The notes under the pieces are model-generated. The model was given only the letters and a program-made list of their open reading frames with translations. It was not told the origin of the DNA and did not search any database. Of a DNA stretch of 64,000 bases, positions 37,057 through 47,100 are shown in pieces; within the stretch, counting starts at the first letter, position 1; each line of letters begins with the position of its first letter. The stretch is from Alteromonas indica (GTDB taxonomy: Bacteria; Pseudomonadota; Gammaproteobacteria; Enterobacterales; Alteromonadaceae): assembly GCA_003056425.1 (NCBI GenBank), contig PYVY01000003.1, forward strand, positions 1 through 64,000, written 5' to 3'. A program made the translations under genes and the position numbers.

Positions 37057-37133
37057 TGGCGGAGCGGACGGGACTCGAACCCGCGACCCCCGGCGTGACA
37101 GGCCGGTATTCTAACCAACTGAACTACCGCTCC
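37057..37133 (-). tRNA. tRNA-Asp (GTC), copy 1 (promoter-proximal)
   Basis: 77 nt, identical to the others, CCA encoded. About 60-70 nt downstream of the predicted start site of the array promoter. Confidence 0.97.
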
Positions 37134-37202
37134 ACTTTCTTTAACACTTTCAGCAAGTTGGATTCGTGCTTTTCAGAACGTTCCCCCCTCACTGCGGCGC
37201 AG

Positions 37203-37231
37203 ATAATACGGTTATCGATTTTAAGAGTCAA
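37203..37231 (-). promoter_or_regulatory. strong promoter of the tRNA-Asp array
   Basis: Minus strand: TTGACT (37231-37226), exact 17-bp spacer, TATTAT (37208-37203). A GC-rich discriminator (CTGCGCC) follows, typical of stringently controlled stable-RNA promoters. The rest of 37134-37467 shows nothing else. Confidence 0.7.
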
Positions 37232-37467
37232 TGCTTTTTTACCACAAAAAAACAGAATAACGGCTGTTTGCATGAATATTCGACATAATGCTGCAATATA
37301 CAACAATCATACTGAAAAATTCACTGTACCCGGCCCGGTTTAACCGGCGACGTCCTAGCGTGGTCGCCAAGTACTCTGCCCGTGGGCGTATGCCGCCCTG
37401 CATGACTACTCAGCTCAGGAATGACCTAAGCCCTATCCTGGCCCGGTTAATATATAGCGGCGGCCGA

Positions 37468-38922
37468 TTAATCAGCCGGCGGTGGTTTCTTTTTAAAACG
37501 GGCAAACCACTTTGTGAGCTTCGCTGCCGGGTTGGACTTAGCTGTACTGTTATCTGGGGCTTCTTGCATCACCAGGTCAGGCTGCGCTGATGCACTGGCA
37601 ACCGGCTGCCGGCGCCGCCATAAAATATACCCAACAGTGCCCCCCACAATGAGCAAGATAGTGCCGTTAACCACCGCCAGTAATGTAATCAATGTACCGG
37701 TAGACATTGCCTCATCGGCCTCTGGCGGCGGCTCTTGTAAAGCAGTTGTTGGGTCGGTGGGTAACGCCGCCGCAGCCAAATCCTGGGGCTCTTGCTCGGG
37801 CGTGGGAGCAGGCTGCGGCGCGTTAACCTCAAAACTGTATTCGGGTACATCCAGAATAAAATCCCGGCCAGAATGGGTTTGCCCGTAAGCGGTGAGTTTA
37901 ACTTTGAATAATCCTTCATCCATAGCCAAAACAGGATGTACCCGGGCAGCGTCGGTAGGCTCAGTAAGCGAAAAGTTTTGTATATCGCCATTGGGATAAC
38001 GTACTTTGCCATCTACCAGCAAGGTATCAATATTAACCTGTTCGCGGTCAACATTAATTAACAGAGTATGGTATTGCTCATCCGCCTTGGCCAGCGTCAC
38101 ATCCAGTGAAACCGGGTTTTCCAGCAACATAAAGGGCGGATCCACCTGTTCACGGCTGAACATCGGGGTGGTAACTTTAAACACCGGCGTCCACTCACCA
38201 GCAGGCACAGTAAGGTTAAACTGCCCGGTAAATACCCCGTCAAGCGGCTTTTCATCCATTCCCCGCCCATTGTCTTCAAAGGTAGCAATAAGCTGATTAT
38301 CGGCTTTGAAGTTGGCATAGTTAGGATTGTTCGTAGAGATCAGCTCAACCGTTAATGTCACTACATCGCGAAAGCCTGGCTCCAATATGGGTTTGTCGCC
38401 GTTCGACAAGGTGGCTGTTTGTTTGATGATTTCGCCGGAAAATAAGGTAGCGGGTAGTGGCTGGGCCTCAAGAGTTATATCAGATATAACCATGATGCGA
38501 CTATGGGGCTTAATCTGGCCTACCGCCTGCCAGGGGCCGGGTACCGGATCTTTCACGGTCACCATGTCGTAGGTGTCAGCATCAAACCACACTGCATTTT
38601 CCTGCTCAGCCCGGCTTTGAAAAATTTTTGAACCATCAGGGCGTACCAGAACAACTGGCGCAGAACCGTATTGGCGAAAAAACACCATGGTAATTTCACT
38701 GACATTGTGATCTATTCTAAAGCGGTTTTGCAGCAATGTAATGGAGTTTTGGTATTCATCACCTAATGCTTCAATAACCGGCGCAGCTTGAGGCTCGGCG
38801 CCCTCAGGCGGGGTTGCCTGAATAGCATTCACCATACCGCTTAGACACAATCCCCCTAGCCCCCCAAGACATCGGAGACTAATCAATTGCCTTATTCGCT
38901 TTGCCCTGCTCGCCACAAACAT
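37468..38922 (-). CDS. TIGR03503-family membrane-anchored protein
   Basis: 484 residues, conserved in Vibrio/Shewanella/Alteromonas but of unknown function. A signal-like N-terminus (ISLRCLGGLGGLCLSGMVNA), a vWA/Ig-like periplasmic region beginning SEITMVFFRQYGSAPVVLVRPDGSKI, and a late TM helix (about 420-440, TLLAVVNGTILLIVGGTVGYILW) with a basic cytoplasmic tail. The frame starts at ATG 38922, overlapping dnaQ by 31 bp. A TTG at 38886 behind AAGG is an alternative start. The pairing with dnaQ is typical. Confidence 0.78.
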   Translation of the reverse strand: MFVASRAKRIRQLISLRCLGGLGGLCLSGMVNAIQATPPEGAEPQAAPVIEALGDEYQNSITLLQNRFRIDHNVSEITMVFFRQYGSAPVVLVRPDGSKIFQSRAEQENAVWFDADTYDMVTVKDPVPGPWQAVGQIKPHSRIMVISDITLEAQPLPATLFSGEIIKQTATLSNGDKPILEPGFRDVVTLTVELISTNNPNYANFKADNQLIATFEDNGRGMDEKPLDGVFTGQFNLTVPAGEWTPVFKVTTPMFSREQVDPPFMLLENPVSLDVTLAKADEQYHTLLINVDREQVNIDTLLVDGKVRYPNGDIQNFSLTEPTDAARVHPVLAMDEGLFKVKLTAYGQTHSGRDFILDVPEYSFEVNAPQPAPTPEQEPQDLAAAALPTDPTTALQEPPPEADEAMSTGTLITLLAVVNGTILLIVGGTVGYILWRRRQPVASASAQPDLVMQEAPDNSTAKSNPAAKLTKWFARFKKKPPPAD

Positions 38923-39611
38923 TGTCCATCACTGTTTTGCACAATATCTAATCGTGCCTCATGTTGTGCTAATTCATCGGCGCTGGCATAGATAACCTTT
39001 AATTTATTTGCTGAACGGTTAACTTTGCGTATGCCCGAACTCTCCCCGGATTGCCCTTCTGCGCCCTGCCCCAGCAAATTAAGTTTGGTCTGGCCGCCGG
39101 TCATCAGCAAATATACGTCAGCCAGAATTTCGGCATCCAACAAGGCGCCGTGCAGCTCACGGTGGCTATTGTCTATACCGTATCGCTTACACAAGGCGTC
39201 AAGATTATTCTTTTGGCCAGGATGCATTCGTCTGGCCAAAGCCAGCGTATCAAGTACCTCACAAATACCGGCCGTTTTGGTTGAGCGGGTGGCGGAATGT
39301 AGAGCGAATTCATGATCCATAAAGCCGACATCAAATGGGGCGTTATGGATAACCAACTGCGCACCCTGGATGAAGGCAATAAAATCGGCAGCAACATCGG
39401 CAAATACCGGTTTATCGACCAAAAATTCATTGGTGATACCATGTACTTCTATTGCTTCTGCTTCTATTTCACGCTGTGGGTTGATATAAACATGGAAGTG
39501 ATTCCCGGTAAGCTTGCGGTTTACCACTTCAACACAGCCTATTTCTATAATCCGGTGTCCAGCCCGGGGATCGATACCCGTGGTTTCGGTATCCAGTACA
39601 ATCTGACGCAT
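38892..39611 (-). CDS. dnaQ: DNA polymerase III epsilon subunit
   Basis: 239 residues. DEDDh exonuclease motifs: DTETTG at 7-12, NAPFDVGFMD mid-domain, and the HGALLDAEILADVY block. The C-terminal tail binds the alpha polymerase. It is the 3'-5' proofreading exonuclease of the replicase. Divergent from rnhA, as in E. coli. Confidence 0.95.
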   Translation of the reverse strand: MRQIVLDTETTGIDPRAGHRIIEIGCVEVVNRKLTGNHFHVYINPQREIEAEAIEVHGITNEFLVDKPVFADVAADFIAFIQGAQLVIHNAPFDVGFMDHEFALHSATRSTKTAGICEVLDTLALARRMHPGQKNNLDALCKRYGIDNSHRELHGALLDAEILADVYLLMTGGQTKLNLLGQGAEGQSGESSGIRKVNRSANKLKVIYASADELAQHEARLDIVQNSDGQCLWRAGQSE

Positions 39612-39698
39612 AGAATATTCTCGTTATAAGCCGCTTTTTTGATAGTATATCAAGCCGTTCACGGGTGAGCATTCAAAACCACAAAAAAAGGAGCCCAG

Positions 39699-40169
39699 GT
39701 GGCCACAAAATCAATTGAAATCTATACCGATGGTTCATGTTTAGGTAATCCCGGGCCAGGGGGTTACGGCGCGGTATTAATTTATAAAAACCACCGGAAA
39801 GAAATTAGCCAGGGCTATTTTGAAACCACCAATAACCGAATGGAACTGCTCGCAGCCGTGGCAGCGTTGGATAGCCTTAGCGAACCCTGTACAATCGATA
39901 TCACCACCGATAGCCAGTATGTGAAAAACGGTATTAATCAATGGATTCATAACTGGCGAAAAAATGGTTGGCGTACTGCCAGCAAGCAGCCAGTAAAAAA
40001 TGCCGATTTATGGCGTCAGCTGGATACCGCCGTCGCTAAACATCAGGTTAAATGGCATTGGGTAAAAGGTCATTCTGGCCATCCGGAAAATGAACGATGT
40101 GACACCCTGGCACGCAACGCGGCCGAAGCACCTTCGCTGACTGATGCAGGGTTTACCAGTGGTAAATAA
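39699..40169 (+). CDS. rnhA: ribonuclease HI
   Basis: 156 residues. Active-site residues in [15 protein letters not shown] (Asp), [11 protein letters not shown] (Glu) and DITTDSQYV (Asp), with [13 protein letters not shown] at the C-terminal His loop. Degrades RNA in RNA-DNA hybrids. The start is GTG 39699, preceded by AAGGAG at 7 bases. Its last 100 bp overlap the convergent AraC-family gene. Confidence 0.95.
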   Translation: MATKSIEIYTDGSCLGNPGPGGYGAVLIYKNHRKEISQGYFETTNNRMELLAAVAALDSLSEPCTIDITTDSQYVKNGINQWIHNWRKNGWRTASKQPVKNADLWRQLDTAVAKHQVKWHWVKGHSGHPENERCDTLARNAAEAPSLTDAGFTSGK

Positions 40170-41074
40170 ATAATGTGCTTAGCCGATTGAGCTGGCACAT
40201 CAGGGTACCATGCTAAACGTTCTACAAAGGGCGGATGAAAATCCAACGCCAGTTGGCTATGATAGGTTGACATCAACGCCTGCATCGCTTGGCTCACTTT
40301 TCGTTCGTCGCCTGTTACTGGCTGTTTAGCCACGTACATTGCGGGTAAAGTGCTGTATTCTACCCCATACCTGTTATCTGCTACCGGACTATCCACAGAG
40401 GCTGCTAGTCCTGTACGGGGGCTGGCAACACGATGCGGGTCCTCGTAAAACACGGTAAAGGTCCGGCTTTTCGGCGGTACCTGTCCTGCCGTGCGCCGCC
40501 AGGCGATAAACTGCGCAACATGCTGCATTAATGAGAGACCCGCCCCCCGATGAACCAATAACGCGATTGCTATTGAAGAAAAGTGTTCTACCCCATGGGG
40601 CTCGCTCGATTTGAGTGGTGCCCTATGGCCTGCCTTGGGCTGGGCGTTAGGGGCCGTACGCATCTGCTCAATAAGCGGCTGCATATGCTGCCATACCTCA
40701 AACGACGGGGTTTTACGAAAATCCAAAGGTGTCTGCCGACAATACCGTTTAAATGCTCTGGCAAACCCTTCGGTACTGTCAAACTGTGCTTGTAACGCAA
40801 TCTCAGTAATCGACTGGCCAGGCCTAAAGGCCAGTTGCCAGGCGGCGCGGCGCAGTCGGATGATTCGCATTAAGGTTTGTAAACCAATACCGAACTGGAG
40901 GCTAAACTGGCGGTGTAAGCTGGCTTTTGACAGGCCACATAGCTTGGCGATGCGTGCGGTATCGGGTTTTTTATCAAGATGGCAGTTAAGATAGTTAACC
41001 ACCTGCAATAACCGCGGGTCGGTAATCGGCCCCATTGTCATAGCGGTATACGCGGATGTAGGATGGACTGGCAT
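40070..41074 (-). CDS. AraC-family regulator with C-terminal GyrI-like domain
   Basis: 334 residues. The two AraC helix-turn-helix motifs are at about 30-110 ([18 protein letters not shown] and [28 protein letters not shown]). From about 165 the GyrI-like effector-binding fold is suggested by [18 protein letters not shown]. Such HTH-GyrI proteins respond to hydrophobic cationic drugs or toxins. Its last 33 codons lie over the convergent rnhA, ending in HRSFSGWPE. That is unusual but the frame is intact, and an upstream early stop is not seen. Confidence 0.85.
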   Translation of the reverse strand: MPVHPTSAYTAMTMGPITDPRLLQVVNYLNCHLDKKPDTARIAKLCGLSKASLHRQFSLQFGIGLQTLMRIIRLRRAAWQLAFRPGQSITEIALQAQFDSTEGFARAFKRYCRQTPLDFRKTPSFEVWQHMQPLIEQMRTAPNAQPKAGHRAPLKSSEPHGVEHFSSIAIALLVHRGAGLSLMQHVAQFIAWRRTAGQVPPKSRTFTVFYEDPHRVASPRTGLAASVDSPVADNRYGVEYSTLPAMYVAKQPVTGDERKVSQAMQALMSTYHSQLALDFHPPFVERLAWYPDVPAQSAKHIIYLPLVNPASVSEGASAALRARVSHRSFSGWPE

Positions 41075-41376
41075 AGAGTTAAGGGAAAATAGTTGTTAAC
41101 GAATTTGATAGCTAAAGAGTAACGCTACAAACCACGAATTACCCGACCGTTTGTCTCAATGTGGTGGCTATCGCCGCTATTAATTCTATTTTTTCTTTTT
41201 TATGCAGCTGAATAAAGCTAGTTGGCGAAGGACCCGTTTTGTTTAGCCCCTCGCCCTGCTATCGGTAGCCTTGAAGCAGCTTTAGCTGAATAACCACGGC
41301 TTGCCGCCGGTGGCGCAAACCGCAGTGCAGTAACGCTTACAGGCGATTATCTGTAGTAGCTGGGTTTACTGTTTTG
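41075..41376. other. 300-bp gap between AraC-type and oxidoreductase genes
   Basis: No gene seen. It contains a T-rich stretch (about 41185-41203) and otherwise nothing I recognise; it should hold the AraC-type gene promoter and the 3' end of the oxidoreductase transcript. Confidence 0.35.
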
Positions 41377-42354
41377 CTACCATTTGACCACAATTTTACC
41401 CCGCGTATCGTTATCTTCAAGGCGTTGATGGGCCTGGTTAATTTGCTCTACGCCCAGCACGGTATCAATGTTCACGTGTAAATTTTTATTCGCAAATTCG
41501 CCTAAAAAGTCGGTGGTGAAGCGGTTTATCAATTCACTTTTGTAGGTATCGCTTCGCGAACGCAAGGTTGACCCCTGCACCCGCGCCCGCTTTGCCAGCA
41601 TCAGTCCCATGTCGAGCTTATCTGCATAACGTCCGGCCAGCATGGCCAGATAAATAATGGTGCCATCAGTGGCTAGCACGTTCAGGTTGCGGTTGAGATA
41701 GTCACCGCCGACAAAGTCGACAATAGCATTGGCGCCCTCGGGCCACGCTTGTTTTAAGACTTCCGCAAAATCCTGTTCCTGATAGTTAATAAGTACACTG
41801 GCGCCCAACTGTTCGCAATGCGCAAGCTTGGTTGCAGAAGAAGCCGTTACCGCGGTAGACACCCCTGTGAGTCGGCATAATTGCAGTGCGGCCAGCCCCA
41901 CCCCACTGGCGCCCGCATGAATGAGGGCACGTTCGCCGCGGTGTACCTGACATAAAGCAAACAGCGCCTGATAGGCAGTTAAAAATACTTCGGCCAGGCC
42001 GGCTGCATGTTCCATTGACACTCCGGATGGTAAGGGCATCAGGTGCCCGGCATCCACACTGGCTTGTTGGGCGTAACCGCCGCCCGGCATCAAACCAAAT
42101 ACCTTGTCGCCTACACGCCACTGCGTTACATCATCAGCCACCGCAACCACTTCGCCGGCCGCTTCTAAACCCAAAATAGGACTTTCGCCCGGCGGTGGCG
42201 GATATTTTCCCTGGCGCTGCAAAGTGTCGGCGCGGTTTATCCCAAAAGCATGTACCTGAATAATGACCTTACCGGGTTTGAGCTGGGGTGCAGCAGTATT
42301 GTCCAGAAAAAGGCCTTGCGGGCCTTCACCTTCGTTGAAATTAATAAATTGCAT
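41377..42354 (-). CDS. NAD(P)H quinone oxidoreductase, PIG3-type
   Basis: 325-residue medium-chain dehydrogenase lacking structural zinc. GINRADTLQRQGKYPPPPGE and LGLEAAGEVVAVADDV are typical of the PIG3/QorB group, and HAGASGVGLAALQLCRLTG is the NADPH-binding Rossmann motif. Reduces quinones or other alpha,beta-unsaturated carbonyls. It is transcribed alone, divergent from rlmI. Confidence 0.92.
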   Translation of the reverse strand: MQFINFNEGEGPQGLFLDNTAAPQLKPGKVIIQVHAFGINRADTLQRQGKYPPPPGESPILGLEAAGEVVAVADDVTQWRVGDKVFGLMPGGGYAQQASVDAGHLMPLPSGVSMEHAAGLAEVFLTAYQALFALCQVHRGERALIHAGASGVGLAALQLCRLTGVSTAVTASSATKLAHCEQLGASVLINYQEQDFAEVLKQAWPEGANAIVDFVGGDYLNRNLNVLATDGTIIYLAMLAGRYADKLDMGLMLAKRARVQGSTLRSRSDTYKSELINRFTTDFLGEFANKNLHVNIDTVLGVEQINQAHQRLEDNDTRGKIVVKW

Positions 42355-42465
42355 AGATACGCCTCAGACATGTTACTTACCGTTCTGATGGGGTACGTTG
42401 CGGTGGTGAATTAAGATGAATCTGGCTATACTTCGCCCCCAAATAAAGCTTCAGTTGTTGTGATT

Positions 42466-43656
42466 ATGTCTGCCACTATTGTTCTACAACCACAGCGAGA
42501 AAAATCGCTAAAACGTCATCATCCCTGGGTATTTGCCAGCGCGATTGACACTATTACCGGCCGTTGCCGCAGCGGTGATACAGTAGAGGTGATGAGCAGC
42601 GAGGGAGAATGGCTGGGCCGAGGGGCGTATTCCCCTGAATCACAAATTCGTGTGCGCATCTGGACCTTTGTCAAAGACGAGCCTGTAGACAATGGCTTTT
42701 TCATGCGTCGACTGGAGCAGGCCTACGCCCTGCGTAAAAGTGTTATCAACTTTTCCAGCACGACCGGTTATCGGCTTATTGCCGCCGAATCGGATGGCTT
42801 ACCAGGGATTACCATTGATATTTATGCCCAGGTGGCGGTATTGCAACTGCTGTCCGCGGGTGCGGATAGACAGCGCAGCAAACTGGTGTGGGCCTTAGGG
42901 AAACTATTTCCCGAGATTGCTATATACGAGCGTTCAGACGTTGATGTACGAAAAAAAGAAGGGCTTGAGCCACTTACCGGCCCGGTTGTAGGCGCGCCAC
43001 CTACGCAGGTGGAGATACTGGAGAATAACCTGCGTATTAATGTTGATATAGAAAACGGCCACAAAACAGGCTTTTATCTTGATCAACGTGATAGCCGGGC
43101 CAGGGCCGGCTACTATGCGCAGGGCAAGTCGGTGCTTAACTGTTTCAGTTATACCGGCACCTTCGCCTGTTATGCCTTAGCCGGCGGAGCCACCCATGTA
43201 ACCAATGTGGATGTTTCAGCCCCGGCCCTGGCGCTAGCCGAGCAACATTTAACCTTAAATGGCCTGGATCCGGCAAAAGTCAGCATGGTTCAAGGAGATG
43301 TGTTTGAGGTATTACGCCGGTATCATGAACAACAGACCCAGTTTGATATGGTTATACTTGACCCACCCAAATTCGTCGATAGCAAAGCCTCCCTGACCCG
43401 CGCTGCCCGCGGCTATAAAGACATCAACATGTATGGTATTCATGCCGTTAAACCAGGTGGCTTATTGCTGACTTTCAGTTGTTCAGGATTAATGCCCGCC
43501 GACTTGTTTCAGAAAATAGTTGCTGATGCAGCGCTGGATGCTGGCCGTACGGTGAAAATCATCGAGAGGTTATCGCAGGCGCCCGATCATCCGGTGAAAA
43601 CAACCTACCCGGAAGGTTACTATCTTAAAGGGCTGGTGTGCCAGGTAGCGGATTAA
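42466..43656 (+). CDS. rlmI: 23S rRNA m5C1962 methyltransferase
   Basis: 396 residues from ATG 42466 (GTG 42460 possible). An N-terminal PUA domain (about 3-75, [17 protein letters not shown]) precedes a Rossmann-like methyltransferase. SAM and catalytic motifs are [32 protein letters not shown] and LLTFSCSG with the catalytic Cys. It methylates C1962 of 23S rRNA. Length matches E. coli RlmI. Confidence 0.95.
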   Translation: MSATIVLQPQREKSLKRHHPWVFASAIDTITGRCRSGDTVEVMSSEGEWLGRGAYSPESQIRVRIWTFVKDEPVDNGFFMRRLEQAYALRKSVINFSSTTGYRLIAAESDGLPGITIDIYAQVAVLQLLSAGADRQRSKLVWALGKLFPEIAIYERSDVDVRKKEGLEPLTGPVVGAPPTQVEILENNLRINVDIENGHKTGFYLDQRDSRARAGYYAQGKSVLNCFSYTGTFACYALAGGATHVTNVDVSAPALALAEQHLTLNGLDPAKVSMVQGDVFEVLRRYHEQQTQFDMVILDPPKFVDSKASLTRAARGYKDINMYGIHAVKPGGLLLTFSCSGLMPADLFQKIVADAALDAGRTVKIIERLSQAPDHPVKTTYPEGYYLKGLVCQVAD

Positions 43657-43692
43657 CCACCGCAAAAACCCGGTACATGGCCGGGCCTATAC

Positions 43693-43721
43693 AAATAAGC
43701 TGCAAAAACTGCAGCTTATTT
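43693..43721. terminator. 12-bp perfect hairpin between convergent rlmI and pilZ-like gene
   Basis: AAATAAGCTGCA (43693-43704) pairs perfectly with TGCAGCTTATTT (43710-43721) around a 5-nt loop. The right arm contains the pilZ stop. A second hairpin, CCCGG/CCGGG (43669-43685), precedes it. U-runs are poor, so it may be a processing or roadblock structure. Confidence 0.6.
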
Positions 43722-44018
43722 CATCTCAGAGATTTCCACACCAATGATGCAGCTATTTTCCGATTCCTGCACGCAGCGTACTATCGTTGCAATAGCAGAA
43801 AGTGAGGGAATTTGTGAACTGGTCGAGTCAATCGACACTTTCACCTGCGTACCCAGCTCAACCGAAGGTTCATCGACCTCCAGTGACATGCCAGTAGCAC
43901 TAATGTCTTTGCAAACGGCTTGTAAAGTCCGGCTGGACTCTTCATCGTTAATTTGCACCTGACACGGTGAGTTCACCATCATCCTGAAAAAGTTACGTTT
44001 GTCGTCGTATCCCAACAT
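43716..44018 (-). CDS. single-domain PilZ protein (c-di-GMP receptor)
   Basis: 100 residues from ATG 44018 (AGGAG at an 8-base spacing; a longer frame from 44105 is unlikely). Both PilZ c-di-GMP motifs are intact: RxxxR in KRNFFRMM (about 7-13) and DxSxxG in KDISATGMSLE (about 36-46). No effector domain, so it would act by binding a partner. Related stand-alone PilZ proteins control motility or type IV pili. It has its own strong predicted promoter. Confidence 0.87.
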   Translation of the reverse strand: MLGYDDKRNFFRMMVNSPCQVQINDEESSRTLQAVCKDISATGMSLEVDEPSVELGTQVKVSIDSTSSQIPSLSAIATIVRCVQESENSCIIGVEISEMK

Positions 44019-44076
44019 TTTACATCTCCTGACTTCTTCGCCGGTAAATACTAAAAAACCGCATGCTGTTATGTTC

Positions 44077-44105
44077 GTTATAGGGGGTGAACCTGAGCTT
44101 GTCAA
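44077..44105 (-). promoter_or_regulatory. strong promoter of the pilZ-like gene
   Basis: Minus strand: consensus TTGACA (44105-44100), 17-bp spacer, TATAAC (44082-44077), about 60 bases before ATG 44018. Confidence 0.65.
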
Positions 44106-44189
44106 CCGGGATCGTACCTGGCTTACCTATTTGCCAACCCGCTGCATACCAGCGTTTGAAGCTTTGTACGAGGTAAGCCTGTGATAAGC

Positions 44190-47100
44190 TTAAAAGTCTG
44201 CCAGAAAATTTTGTATTCGCTTAGCTGATATCGGATATGCCGTGCCCAGCTGTTGGGCAAATAAAGACACTCTGAATTCTTCAATCATCCATCTTGCCTC
44301 TCCCAGAGCAGGCGGCTGCTTTTCTGGCGGATAACGACTGGCTACTTTCGCATATCCGTCAGTGACCTTTTCAATACTCATCTGAGCTTGTCGGTCGCGG
44401 GTCGGATCGATAGGTAACTTGTCTAATCGCCGGGCCAGTGCTTTGATATAACGGTTCCAGTCAGGTAACCGGGCAGCGCCCAAATCACTTACAAACCCAG
44501 GGTACACCAGGGTGGCAAGGTGGCTCTTTATATCCCCCAGCGCCCCTACCATGGTCAGCGGTACATTGCCTTTCATTTGTTTTTGACATTGATGGGCCAG
44601 GGTTAAGCCGGTTTCTACCTGGCTGGCAATATGTAAAACCCGCTCATTAATATTGGCGCGCACATAATCGACACACTCTTTAAATGCTTGCTCGCTGCGT
44701 ACGGGTTGCTCGCTTTGCTGTTCGAACTCCTCGCGCAGGGCATCAATGCCAGCAAAGATACAATCATCGATTAACGCTTTAACCTGCCCAAACGGATTGA
44801 AATACAAGCCCAGCTTAGCTTTGTTCGGTAAGCGAGTTTCCAGGTGGCCCAATGGTGACGGTATGGCATTTTTAATTAACAGGTTTACCCCCTGACGATG
44901 CAGAGTTGCCGCTTTGTCGGCTTCATCCACCAACACGATATCGACCTTGTTGCCGGTTTTCACCAGGGCCGGAAAAGCCTGTACTTCAAACCCGCCAACT
45001 TTTTGCACAAAGGTAGCCGGCAACTGTGAAAAGTCCCACTCGGTGAGCCCCTTGCGTTCAAGTTCTGGCGTGGCCGCCTGGGCAAATGTTTGTTGTACCT
45101 TTCCCTGGCACTGTTGTTTTACCTGATGCAAATCGTCACCCGAGGCAATCACCTCACGTTTATCGTTGACCACCGCAAAGTGCATTATCAGGTGGGTATC
45201 AAGCTGAGCAAGGTTCCACTCTTCTTCCGTTACCGTCACACCGGTCATTTTTCGTAACTTATCGCTAAGCGCATCAATTAACCGCACCGGGTAACCTTTT
45301 TTATCCTGGGGCTGAATATCAGCCAGACAGGCTTGCGCAAAATTAGGTGCAGGGACAAAATTGCGCCGTAAACGCTTAGGCAGGCTTTTGATTAATGCCA
45401 CAATAAGCTCGTGACGCAGCCCAGGGACCTGCCAGTCAAAACCCACATCATCTATTTGGTTTAACACCGGTAGGGGGATATTTACCGTAACGCCGTCATC
45501 CGGCGCGTTAGGCTCAAAATGATAGGTTAGCGGTAACGTCAGATTGCCTTGTTTCCAGACGTCAGGATAACCATTTTCCACCGCATCAGGCTGCTGTCGG
45601 TAGACATCAGCTTCGGTAAACGTTAGGCATATCTCGGCCTGCTTGTGTCTATACCATTTCTTGAAGGCGGCTTCATTGTTGACCTCCTGTGGTATACGAG
45701 CAGCATAGAATTCCACCAGCGTTTGCTCTTCCACCACCAAGTCGCGGCGCCGGGTTTTTTGCTCCAACTCGTCCGCCTGCGCCAGCAAAGCCTGATTATC
45801 CTGCAAAAAAGGATAATTAAGCCGGGTATCGCCGTTTACCAGTGCCTCTGTAATGAACAACTCGTGACATATAGCTGGGTCAATCAGGCTATATACTACC
45901 GCGCGTTTAGCGACTATTGGCAAGCCGAACAAGGTGACTTTCTCAAACGCAATAACCGCCCCGCGTTTTTTTGACCAGTGTGGTTCTGAATAACTGGCTT
46001 GCGTAAGATGCTTGGCCAGCGGCTCTACCCAGGTAGGATCAAGCTTAGCATTAACCCGCGCGAACAATTTGGAGGTTTCTACCAGCTCTGCCGACATTAC
46101 CCACTTAGGCTGGCTTTTAGCCAGGCCTGAGCCAGGAAAAATCATAAAGCGGGCATTTCGGGCACCCAGGTATTCGCGATCTTTGTCTTTAGTGCCTAAA
46201 TGCGATAATAAACCGGCACAAATGGCTTGATGCACCGCCTGATAGTCAGCTTGCTGATTACTTAAACCCAGCTTCAGCTCGGCCAGTGATTTTTTCAACT
46301 GGCTCACAATATCCTGCCATTCGCGCATGCGCAGATAATTTAAGAAATGGCTTTTGCACCACTTTCGCAACTGATTTTGGGTCAGGGCATTCTGTTGCTC
46401 CCGAAACCCGTTCCAGGTATTAAGCAGGCTAATAAAGTCAGAATCTTTGTCGGCATATTCACGATGTGCTTCATCTGCCTGCTGGCGCTTATCGGCGGGC
46501 CGCTCACGAGGATCCTGAATGGACAGCCCGGCGGCAATAATCATAACCTCGCGCAAGGCATTGGTTCGGTTCGCTTCCAGTACCATTCTGGCGTATCGGG
46601 GATCAATGGGAAGCCGCGCAATCTGACGGCCGGTTTGCGTCAACTGCATTTTACCCTGGTTGCGGGTTACCGCCTGAATCTCTTCAAGTAGTCTGAAGCC
46701 ATCATTGATATTACGGTTGTCGGGGGGCTGAACAAAAGGAAAGCGGCTGATTTCGCCTAACCCCAGCGCCAGCATCTGTAAAATGACTGAAGCCAGGTTT
46801 GTGCGCAGAATTTCCGGGTCAGTAAACTCCGGGCGGCCCAGATAGTCCTCTTCACTGTATAAGCGAATACAGATCCCCTCACTTACCCGGCCGCAGCGCC
46901 CTGCCCGCTGATTCGCTGACGCCTGCGATATGGCTTCAATGGGCAAGCGTTGCACCTTTGAGCGCACGCTGTAGCGTGAAATACGGGCAGTGCCCGGGTC
47001 TATCACATACTTTATGCCTGGCACCGTTAACGAGGTTTCAGCGACATTGGTCGCCAATACAATTCGTCGACCGCTATGGGGCTGGAAAATTCGGTTTTGT

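Noticed and set aside
36587-37133. Reading frames with GRDSNPRP through the tRNA cluster, and the tandem repeats as a possible CRISPR
   Set aside because: The repeats are 77-nt tRNA-Asp genes with full cloverleaf features. The peptides are the well-known false translation of tRNA T-arms.
37288-37590. Plus-strand frame of 100 codons
   Set aside because: Overlaps the 3' end of the TIGR03503 gene and looks random in composition.
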